Below are positions 1 to 4,693 of a stretch of DNA of 8,066 bases, piece after piece. The translations under genes were made by a program, and so were the position numbers. The notes beneath the pieces were generated by a model. The model saw nothing but the letters and a program-made list of their open reading frames with translations, ran no database searches and was not told where the DNA came from. This DNA is from WHTB01 sp050699035 (GTDB taxonomy: Bacteria > Actinomycetota > Actinomycetes > Propionibacteriales > Nocardioidaceae): the NCBI GenBank assembly GCA_050699035.1, contig JBOHDE010000182.1:1-8066 (forward strand), given 5' to 3'. The stretch's first letter is position 1. Each line of letters opens with the position of its first letter.

Positions 1-27
1 ACCCGCCGGCGCGAGCCCGCCGACTGA
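1..27 (+). CDS. Possible C-terminal stub of an upstream + strand gene
   Basis: In the first frame the window opens with eight codons (T-R-R-R-E-P-A-D) followed by TGA at 25-27. The two strong palindromes that follow at 60-112 would make sense as the terminator of a gene ending here. Eight codons give no information about family, and the neighbouring frame is also open through this stretch. This is therefore a weak proposal resting on position relative to the palindromes. Confidence 0.25.
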   Translation, partial: TRRREPAD

Positions 28-38
28 TACTGGTGGGC
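15..38. other. Small imperfect hairpin
   Basis: The arm GCCCGCC at 15-21 can pair with GGTGGGC at 32-38 (seven pairs, one of them G-U on the + strand) around a 10-nt loop. It lies over or just after the putative upstream stop codon and before the two larger palindromes. It may be part of a terminator region. At this GC content a stem of this size can easily arise by chance. Confidence 0.3.
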
Positions 39-59
39 GGCTCTGGTCCAAGCCTCGTT

Positions 60-112
60 TGGAACGGGGGCGCCCCGTCCCAATAGGTTTGGAACGGGGC
101 GCCCCCGTACCA
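60..112. terminator. Two tandem 23-bp imperfect palindromes, probable terminator
   Basis: Copy 1 (60-82) and copy 2 (90-112) each have TGG/CCA ends around a GC-rich core: ACGGGGGCGCCCCGT at 64-78 and ACGGGGCGCCCCCGT at 94-108. The two cores are exact reverse complements of each other. Both copies also begin with the direct repeat GTTTGGAACGGGG (57-69 and 87-99), so the spacing is 30 bp. Each copy can form its own hairpin, or the two can pair into one long stem. There is no T-tract, which is usual for actinobacterial hairpin terminators. An operator or repeat-family role is also possible. Confidence 0.5.
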
Positions 113-176
113 GAAAGAGCCACCGTCATATGTGCATCCTCGGCGCGAGTAGGTGGGGCGGATGTGGACGGGTGGC

Positions 177-180
177 AGGA
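177..180 (+). promoter_or_regulatory. Ribosome binding site deciding the GNAT start
   Basis: AGGA at 177-180 lies 8 nt before the ATG at 189. The earlier in-frame starts (GTG at 153, ATG at 162) have no better purine-rich site, and they would add 12 or 9 residues that precede the conserved beginning of the family. This favours the ATG at 189. Confidence 0.6.
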
Positions 181-188
181 TCGGCGAC

Positions 189-494
189 ATGGAACTGGAG
201 CTGCGAGACAACACCGACGAGTCGCGCTACGAGCTGGTGGACGGCGACACGCTGGCCGGGATCGTCGAGTACAAGCTAGAAGAGAGCACGATCTCGCTCA
301 CCCACACCGAGGTCGACTCCTCGTACAAGGGCGAGGGCTTGGGGTCGCGGATCGCCTCCGGGGTGCTGGACGACGTCCGCACCCGCGGGCTGGCGATGCT
401 GCCGGTCTGCCCGTTCATCCGGCGCTATGTGCAGCGGCACCCCGAGTACGCCGACCTGGTCCCGGAGGATCGCCGGGCCGAGTTCGGGCTCTGA
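189..494 (+). CDS. Small GNAT-family N-acetyltransferase (COG2388 type)
   Basis: A 101-aa protein of the small, single-domain GNAT group (COG2388, related to human NATD1), which is expected to use acetyl-CoA; the acceptor is unknown. Visible family features are the strand around residues 34-43 (TISLTHTEVD), the acetyl-CoA pyrophosphate loop YKGEGLGS at 46-53, the following helix (54-67), and the typical C-terminal block CPFIRRYVQRHPEY at 74-87. The full length matches this minimal family, which lacks the first strands and helices of larger GNATs. The start at 189 was chosen from the AGGA at 177-180; an in-frame GTG at 153 is the alternative. It converges with the DUF2306 gene, only 14 bp from its stop codon. 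A CATATG at 127-132 is the only AT-rich -10-like sequence upstream, and no convincing -35 accompanies it. The family call is secure and the biological role is unknown. Confidence 0.9.
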   Translation: MELELRDNTDESRYELVDGDTLAGIVEYKLEESTISLTHTEVDSSYKGEGLGSRIASGVLDDVRTRGLAMLPVCPFIRRYVQRHPEYADLVPEDRRAEFGL

Positions 495-507
495 CCAACG
501 CGCCGCC

Positions 508-521
508 CCTACCCGGGTGGG
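508..521. other. Short palindrome at the convergent gene junction
   Basis: ACCCGGGT at 511-518, extended imperfectly to 508-521, lies on the stop codon of the DUF2306 gene, 14 bp past the GNAT stop. It is the only dyad in the 14-bp gap between the convergent genes. It is short with no proper loop, so a terminator role is doubtful. Confidence 0.2.
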
Positions 522-1168
522 TGCGGGGTGGTCCTCACCCACAGCTCGGCCACCGCGGCATGGATGAGGAACGACAGCCAGAACGCCACGTCGAAGCTGT
601 CCTGGAACTCGAACAGGCCGGTCGAGTCGAACACGACCACCCAGATCCGGATGGTTCCCACGGCGATGCCCATCGCGAACGCCCGGATCATCCAGCGCCG
701 GTGCTGCACCACGTCGTCGCCGCGGATCGCGCGGAACGCCAGCAGCAGGCAGGTGAGGAACCAGAGGCCGAAGACCAACGTCGCCGCGGACTCGCCGACC
801 CCGCCGAACGCGAACCGGGCGCCGAACACGATCGCGAACACCCCACTCAGCAGGGCGCAGCTGAGCAGGACCCGGCCGAGCCGCCGGTGGAAGTCGTAGT
901 GCCGGCTACGGAACCGGTAGGACAGCTGCAGCGGCGCTCCGAGCAGGTAGAGCACGCCGGGTGTGATGTGCAGGTAGGCGAGCCACGGGTGCGCCACATA
1001 CGGGCGGGCGTACCCGTCCTCGGGGACCGTTCCGGCGGTGAGGTGCGGGAGGTCCACCACGGCCCGCGCGACCGCGAACGCGAACACGATGAAGATGAGG
1101 AGCGCGATGGCCCCCTGCACCAACCGTAGCCGAGGACCGCGGGCCACCGTCGCAACGTCGTCGCTCAT
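509..1168 (-). CDS. DUF2306 family membrane protein
   Basis: A 219-aa integral membrane protein of the DUF2306 family (COG5395), whose function is not established. About six to seven hydrophobic segments are visible, roughly at residues 18-39, 63-82, 97-118, 127-147, 159-181 and 192-211. Family-like charged, histidine-rich loops join them: HYDFHRRLGR at 90-99 before one helix and VVQHRRWMIRAFA at 153-165 before another. Conserved histidines in such loops recall heme or quinone membrane proteins, but I see no proof of cofactor binding. The ATG at 1168 is preceded by a G-rich stretch (GGGGTGGGGG) that can act as a weak Shine-Dalgarno. The frame stays open far upstream without a family match, so the longer version is rejected. 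It lies 95 bp downstream of the alcohol dehydrogenase on the same strand; co-transcription is possible, and no obvious terminator separates them. Confidence 0.85.
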   Translation of the reverse strand: MSDDVATVARGPRLRLVQGAIALLIFIVFAFAVARAVVDLPHLTAGTVPEDGYARPYVAHPWLAYLHITPGVLYLLGAPLQLSYRFRSRHYDFHRRLGRVLLSCALLSGVFAIVFGARFAFGGVGESAATLVFGLWFLTCLLLAFRAIRGDDVVQHRRWMIRAFAMGIAVGTIRIWVVVFDSTGLFEFQDSFDVAFWLSFLIHAAVAELWVRTTPHPPG

Positions 1169-1263
1169 GCGTCGCCCCCACCCCGTGTCCGTCCCTTGAC
1201 CGCAACAGTGTGGACGATACGACCAGGTCGCGGCAACGCCGTTCAGTCGGGCAAGCGCGGCCC
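1169..1263. other. 95-bp spacer between ADH and DUF2306 genes
   Basis: No gene is seen. The spacer holds a weak stem (CGGC-AAC-GCCG near 1241-1251) and the motif GGACGATACG at 1212-1221, which recurs inverted just upstream of the alcohol dehydrogenase start. A - strand promoter with good -35 and -10 boxes could not be recognised. Confidence 0.4.
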
Positions 1264-2313
1264 TCAGGGTCGCAGCATCGCCTTGATCGACCGGCGCTCG
1301 TCCATTGCGGCGTACGCCTCGGCGACGTCGGACAGCGGCAGCTCCCGGTCGAACACCGCGCCCGGGTCGAGCGAGCCGTCGAGCACCTCGGGCAGCAACT
1401 CGTCGAGGTACGCCCGGACCGGTGCCACCCCACCCCCGACGCTCACGTTGGTGCTGAACAGCGTGCGGATCGGCAGCTCGGAGCCGCCGTTCGGCACCCC
1501 CACATAGCCGACCTTGCCGCCAGGTCGGGTCGACGCGATGGCCTGCGCCATGGACTCCTTCGTACCGACGCACTCGAGCACCGCGTCGGGGCCGATGCCG
1601 TCGAACAGCTCCCTGACCGCCGCGGCGCCGTCGTCTCCACGCTCCGCGACGATGTCGGTGGCGCCGAACTTGGTCGCGACGGCCTGCCGGTCGGCGTGCC
1701 GCGACATCGCCACGATGCGCTCGGCGCCGAGCCGCCTGGCCGCGAGTACGGCGCACAGGCCGACGGCGCCGTCACCGACGACGGCGACGGTGCTCCCGGC
1801 TCCGACACCGGCCGCCAGTGCTGCGTGATGTCCGGTGCCCATCACGTCGGACAGCGCGAGGAGCGCCGGCAGCAGGTCATCGTCCGGGAGCTCCGGCGTC
1901 GCGACCAGCGTCCCGTCGGCCATCGCCACCCGGACCGCCTCGCCCTGGCCGGCGTCGATCCGCAGGCCGTGCTCGTCCCGGCCGCCCCACGAGGCGCCGT
2001 TCAGGCAGGACGTGTGTACGCCGTTGGCGCAGTTGGCGCAGGTGCCGTCGCTGAGCAGGAACGGCGCGACCACGAAGTCACCGGACTTCAGTGTCGTGAC
2101 CTCGTCGCCGACCTCCTCGACCACACCGACGAACTCGTGCCCGATACGGCGCGGGCGAGGGGTCGGGGTGATCCCGCGGTACGGCCATAGGTCCGAGCCG
2201 CACACACAGGCCGCGGTCACCCGCACGAGGGCGTCGGTCGGTCGCTGGATCGTCGGGTCGGGGGCGTCCTCGAGCCGGATGTCGTGGGCACCATGGATGG
2301 TCGTCGCGCGCAT
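1264..2313 (-). CDS. Zinc-dependent medium-chain alcohol dehydrogenase
   Basis: A 349-aa medium-chain dehydrogenase/reductase (MDR superfamily, threonine dehydrogenase/Zn-ADH type), a cytoplasmic enzyme that would oxidise an alcohol or reduce an aldehyde or ketone. The GroES-like catalytic domain carries the expected zinc ligands C38 (in VCGSD), H59-E60 (in GHEFVG) and D156 (in SDVMGTGHHAA). The lobe at 89-103 keeps three structural-zinc cysteines, C92, C95 and C103; the first position is D89 instead of Cys. The Rossmann domain has GDGAVG at 180-185. The segment after the second strand reads MSRHADR (203-209), without the acidic residue typical of NAD-specific enzymes, so NADP preference is a reasonable inference. 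The ATG at 2313 starts the typical MRATTIHG; upstream codons in this frame run into the MITE and are not family-like. No good Shine-Dalgarno is present. The substrate is unknown. Confidence 0.92.
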   Translation of the reverse strand: MRATTIHGAHDIRLEDAPDPTIQRPTDALVRVTAACVCGSDLWPYRGITPTPRPRRIGHEFVGVVEEVGDEVTTLKSGDFVVAPFLLSDGTCANCANGVHTSCLNGASWGGRDEHGLRIDAGQGEAVRVAMADGTLVATPELPDDDLLPALLALSDVMGTGHHAALAAGVGAGSTVAVVGDGAVGLCAVLAARRLGAERIVAMSRHADRQAVATKFGATDIVAERGDDGAAAVRELFDGIGPDAVLECVGTKESMAQAIASTRPGGKVGYVGVPNGGSELPIRTLFSTNVSVGGGVAPVRAYLDELLPEVLDGSLDPGAVFDRELPLSDVAEAYAAMDERRSIKAMLRP

Positions 2314-2330
2314 CCGCTGACCGTATCGTC
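2314..2330 (-). promoter_or_regulatory. Possible leaderless -10 region of the ADH gene
   Basis: On the - strand the sequence TACGGT (2325-2320) fits the actinobacterial TAnnnT -10 pattern and ends 6 nt before the ATG at 2313. The region between lacks a Shine-Dalgarno. This would suit a leaderless transcript starting at or near the A of ATG. No good -35 is visible at the right distance. Confidence 0.3.
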
Positions 2331-2351
2331 CGCCACGGCGCGCTCCGCGAC

Positions 2352-2518
2352 TAAGGGTGCGTCTCCTTACTCCTCTGACCTGCTGCGCGACCCTCGGTGG
2401 GCGCCTCGCGGCGTTGTCGTCGTCGCACGATGCTGCGCATCGCGCCTCCTCCTCCGCCTTGCGATGCATCCCACCGAGCGCCGCTCGCGACGGTCGGGAG
2501 TAAGGAGACGCACCCTAA
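2352..2518. mobile_element. MITE-like element with 19-bp terminal inverted repeats and TAA target repeats
   Basis: The ends GGGTGCGTCTCCTTACTCC (2355-2373) and its exact reverse complement (2497-2515) bound a 161-bp element. It is flanked on both sides by TAA (2352-2354 and 2516-2518), which looks like a 3-bp target duplication. Ends beginning GGG with a 3-bp TNA target are known from IS5-family (IS1031-type) transposons, so a non-autonomous relative is a reasonable inference. The interior holds further dyads: CTCGGTGGG at 2393-2401 with CCCACCGAG at 2470-2478, and CGATGC at 2428-2433 with GCATCG at 2437-2442. There is no transposase and no convincing coding sequence inside. It sits between the divergent ADH and universal stress genes, where their promoters would lie. 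A folded regulatory RNA is a less likely alternative. Confidence 0.7.
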
Positions 2519-2546
2519 ACCCGCCCGGCTCATGGGAGTCTGTGCG

Positions 2547-2560
2547 GGTCAGATCTGACC
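2547..2560. promoter_or_regulatory. Perfect 14-bp palindrome, candidate operator upstream of the usp gene
   Basis: GGTCAGATCTGACC is a perfect dyad ending 5 bp before the Shine-Dalgarno of the universal stress gene. Its size and position suit a repressor operator, or a small stem in the leader RNA. I cannot assign a regulator; it is not the DosR-type site known for some actinobacterial usp genes. Confidence 0.4.
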
Positions 2561-2565
2561 GGTCC

Positions 2566-2571
2566 AGGAGG
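2566..2571 (+). promoter_or_regulatory. Strong Shine-Dalgarno of the usp gene
   Basis: A full AGGAGG lies 4 nt before the ATG at 2576, fixing the start of the universal stress protein gene and suggesting efficient translation. Confidence 0.75.
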
Positions 2572-2575
2572 AACG

Positions 2576-2932
2576 ATGACGGTTCTGGTGGGTTACCTGC
2601 CGACGGACGAGGGCAACGCAGCGCTGGCCGCCGCCGTCGACGAGACGCGGCGACGCTCGACCAAGCTGCTGGTCATGGTCGACGAGGAGCCGGGCGCGGC
2701 CGACGCGCTGCGCGAGCGGCTGACCGGCGCGGACGTGGACCACGACGTGATCTCGACCCGGCGGACGGTCAGCCCGGCCGAACAGCTGCTGGCGCTGGCC
2801 GAGCAGCACCAGCCCGACCTGCTGGTGATCGGGCTGCGCCGCCGGACGCCGGTCGGCAAGCTGATCCTCGGCAGCAACGCCCAGCAGATCCTGCTCCAAG
2901 CGCGCTGCGCGGTGCTCGCCGTCAAGGCCTGA
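2576..2932 (+). CDS. Short universal stress protein (UspA family)
   Basis: A 118-aa single-domain universal stress protein, a soluble nucleotide-binding family linked to stress and dormancy. The N-terminal strand VLVGYLPTDEGNAALAAA (3-20) and the C-terminal block are typical. The ATP-loop region reads IGLRRRTPVGKLILGSNAQ (85-103), which fits the G-2x-G-9x-G-S pattern as G86, R89, G99, S100; the second glycine is replaced by Arg. The last strand CAVLAVK (111-117) follows as expected. Most family members have about 140-150 residues. Here the middle, between the second strand (31-35) and VSPAEQLLALAEQ (65-77), is shortened. The start is secure from the AGGAGG 4 nt upstream. It is transcribed away from the MITE and towards a cluster of three hairpins. 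Family assignment is firm; ATP binding is likely but not certain because of the Arg substitution. Confidence 0.9.
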   Translation: MTVLVGYLPTDEGNAALAAAVDETRRRSTKLLVMVDEEPGAADALRERLTGADVDHDVISTRRTVSPAEQLLALAEQHQPDLLVIGLRRRTPVGKLILGSNAQQILLQARCAVLAVKA

Positions 2933-2952
2933 CCCGGCCCAGCCTCCGGCCC

Positions 2953-2984
2953 TCCTGAACGGCACGGGCCCGTGCCGTTCAGGA
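2953..2984. terminator. Perfect 32-bp palindrome, probable bidirectional terminator
   Basis: The stretch is a perfect inverted repeat centred at 2968/2969 with half-site TCCTGAACGGCACGGG. It begins 20 bp after the usp stop codon, in the gap before the convergent ABC operon ends. It would form a very stable stem in either transcript. There is no T-tract, as often in GC-rich actinobacteria. Confidence 0.75.
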
Positions 2985-2988
2985 CCAT

Positions 2989-3010
2989 CCCCACTCCTGC
3001 AGACGTGGGG
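2989..3010. terminator. Small hairpin between the two terminator stems
   Basis: CCCCAC at 2989-2994 pairs with GTGGGG at 3005-3010 around a 10-nt loop containing a PstI-like CTGCAG. It fills the space between the two larger hairpins, so three stems follow one another with gaps of only a few bases. Confidence 0.4.
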
Positions 3011-3016
3011 CTGTCC

Positions 3017-3042
3017 GGAAACGGCACGGGACCGTGCCTTCC
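3017..3042. terminator. Second hairpin, probable terminator of the ABC operon
   Basis: GGCACGG at 3023-3029 pairs with CCGTGCC at 3032-3038. It is extended by GGAA (3017-3020) with TTCC (3039-3042) across a 2-nt bulge. It shares the 11-bp core AACGGCACGGG with the first stem (2958-2968 and 3020-3030). It lies 26 bp downstream of the last ABC gene on the - strand, so it is the first stem met by that transcript. Confidence 0.65.
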
Positions 3043-3068
3043 AGGGTGTCAGCCGTGTCGCCCCAGGG

Positions 3069-3782
3069 TCAGCCGACCGGCACGTTCTCCGTCACGACGC
3101 CGTCGACGAGGTGCAGCACGACGTCGGCCAGCTGCTCGATCAGCGGGTCGTGGGTGGCGACCAGCGCGGTCATCTGGTGCTCGCTGATCAGCCCGCGCAG
3201 CAGCGCCATGATCCCGGCTCCGGTCTGCGAGTCGAGCTGTGCGGTCGGCTCGTCGGCGAGCAGCACCCGCGGCCTGGTCGCCAATGCCCGCGCGATGCCC
3301 ACTCGCTGCAGCTGCCCACCGGACAGCTCGGCAGGCCGTTGGGCAGCATGTTTGCTCAGCCCGACCTGGTCCAGCAGCTCGGCGACCCGCGCGTCGCGCT
3401 CGGCCCGCGCGGTGCCGGTGATGCGCAGGGGTACGCCGACGTTCTCGGCCGCGGTCAGCAACGGCAGCAGCGCGAAGTGCTGGTAGATCACCGACACGGT
3501 CTCTCGGCGCAGCCGCACCAGTGCGTCGGCGCTGGCCGCGGTCACCTCGACGCCGGCGACGACGATCCGGCCGCCGTCGGCCCGGTCGAGTCCGGCCAGC
3601 AGGTTCAGCAAGGTCGTCTTGCCGGCGCCCGACCGCCCCTTCAGCACGACCAGCTGGCCCGACGGCACCTGCATCGTCGCACCGCGCAACGCGTGCACCT
3701 CGAGCTTGCCGCGGCGGTACGTCTTGGTCACGTCGGACAGCTCGATGCCGACGCCGCCGGTGCCGTTCTCCCGTGCGCTCAC
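3069..3782 (-). CDS. ABC transporter ATP-binding protein, MacB/LolD type (last gene of operon)
   Basis: A 237-aa cytoplasmic ATPase of the MacB/LolD/FtsE class that partners FtsX-like permeases. All motifs are present: Walker A GRSGAGKTT at 49-57, Q-loop Q101 (in VIYQHFALLP), signature LSGGQ at 153-157, Walker B VLLADE at 173-178, D-loop AQLDS at 181-185, and switch H211 in ATHD. The usual EPTGxLD reads EPTAQLD, a mild variant; catalysis should be intact. The start is GTG at 3782: it overlaps the upstream gene's TGA by 4 nt (GTGA) and has AGGAGG (3790-3795 on + as CCTCCT) 7 nt upstream. An in-frame start 17 codons earlier would read deeper into the neighbour and has less support. It follows a second ATPase and two permeases in the same operon. 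Its transcript ends at the hairpins near 3017-3042. The substrate is unknown. Confidence 0.92.
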   Translation of the reverse strand: MSARENGTGGVGIELSDVTKTYRRGKLEVHALRGATMQVPSGQLVVLKGRSGAGKTTLLNLLAGLDRADGGRIVVAGVEVTAASADALVRLRRETVSVIYQHFALLPLLTAAENVGVPLRITGTARAERDARVAELLDQVGLSKHAAQRPAELSGGQLQRVGIARALATRPRVLLADEPTAQLDSQTGAGIMALLRGLISEHQMTALVATHDPLIEQLADVVLHLVDGVVTENVPVG

Positions 3783-4693
3783 GATGCGTCCTCCTCGTCG
3801 GCGGCACCGGGATGGCTCACCTCGGGCGGCCACACCCCGATGTGGTCCGGCTCGAGCTCCAGCCGGACCCGTCGGTCGAGCTGCAGGGCGTCCATGTAGT
3901 CCTGCGGGAGCTGGAGCCGGCCGACCCGGTCGAGCACCGCGTACTCCTGCGCCATCACCCCGGAGTCGTGCTCGGCGCCGAACGACCGCAGCGTCTCGGT
4001 CGACGTACGTCCGTCGCGGATCGCGATCGTCCGGGTCACCTGCGTGGACACGCCGGGGTCGTGGGTGACGATGACGATGGTGGTGCCCAGCTCGGCGTTG
4101 ACGTGACGCATCGCCGCGAACACCTCCTCGGCGGTGGCGCTGTCGAGCTCGCCGGTGGGCTCGTCACAGAACAGCACCTCCGGCTGGTTGGCCAGCGACA
4201 CCGCGATGGCCAGTCGTTGCTGCTGACCGCCGGATAGCTCGGCCGGGCGCTGGCGGCGCTGGTCGGCGAGCCCGAGGATCTCGAGCAGCTCCACCGCCCG
4301 GGCGCTGCGTCGCCGGCTGCTACTGCGGGACAGCCACTGCGGCATCTCGACGTTGCTCTGCGCGTCGAGGAACGGCATCAGGTTCTGACTTGCCTGCTGC
4401 CAGACGAAGCCGCAGGTGTGCAGGCGGTACGTCCGGCGCTCGCGGCGGCTCATGCCGACCAGCTTCGCGCCGGCCACCTCCGCGTACCCGGCGCTCGGGG
4501 TGTCGAGCCCGGACAGGATGTTGAGCAGGGTCGTCTTGCCGCTGCCGGACGCGCCGACGATGGCGACCAGCTCACCCTTGTCGACCCGCAGGTCGAGACC
4601 CTGGAGCGCGACCACCTCGACCTCGGTGCGCTTGAAGATCCGGACCAGGCCGTCGCACACGATGTGCGGATGGGCGGCGACTTCGGTCGTCAT
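3779..4693 (-). CDS. ABC transporter ATP-binding protein with C-terminal AbrB-like extension
   Basis: A 304-aa ATPase of the MacB/LolD class. Walker A GASGSGKTT is at 47-55, the Q-loop region FVWQQASQNL at 96-105, signature LSGGQ at 153-157, Walker B VLFCDE at 173-178, EPTGELDS at 178-185, and switch H211 in VTHD; it should be active. After the normal ATPase end (about 230) there is a tail of some 70 residues. Within it EYAVLDRVGRLQLPQDYMD (250-268), followed by RVRLELEPDHIGVWP (275-289), matches the GR-x-x-LP and paired-strand pattern of SpoVT/AbrB-like swapped hairpins. Such tails may dimerise or bind a partner or DNA; the role here is unproven. The ATG at 4693 overlaps the permease TGA (ATGA) and has GGAGG 4 nt upstream. 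Its own TGA overlaps the next gene's GTG. Confidence 0.92.
   Translation of the reverse strand: MTTEVAAHPHIVCDGLVRIFKRTEVEVVALQGLDLRVDKGELVAIVGASGSGKTTLLNILSGLDTPSAGYAEVAGAKLVGMSRRERRTYRLHTCGFVWQQASQNLMPFLDAQSNVEMPQWLSRSSSRRRSARAVELLEILGLADQRRQRPAELSGGQQQRLAIAVSLANQPEVLFCDEPTGELDSATAEEVFAAMRHVNAELGTTIVIVTHDPGVSTQVTRTIAIRDGRTSTETLRSFGAEHDSGVMAQEYAVLDRVGRLQLPQDYMDALQLDRRVRLELEPDHIGVWPPEVSHPGAADEEDAS

Noticed and set aside
59..1129. Long + strand open frame of 356 codons across GNAT and antisense to DUF2306
   Set aside because: It crosses two well-supported genes in other frames, is full of Arg, Gly, Glu and Pro runs typical of GC-rich shadows, and shows no domain.
1196..1221. TTGACC at 1196-1201 with GATACG downstream as a + strand promoter
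   Set aside because: The spacing between the boxes is about 14 nt, too short for a normal sigma-70 promoter, and it would read antisense into the ADH gene.
1210..2190. 326-codon + strand open frame antisense to the alcohol dehydrogenase
   Set aside because: The opposite strand encodes a complete MDR enzyme with all catalytic residues; the antisense product has no recognisable fold.
2351..2533. 60-codon - strand open frame covering the MITE
   Set aside because: It starts outside the element and ends inside its terminal repeat, has low-complexity Arg/Gly sequence, and lacks similarity to a transposase. Treated as chance.
2519..2575. DosR-type regulatory box upstream of the usp gene
   Set aside because: The GGGAGTC-like bases near 2534-2540 do not form the known palindromic consensus.
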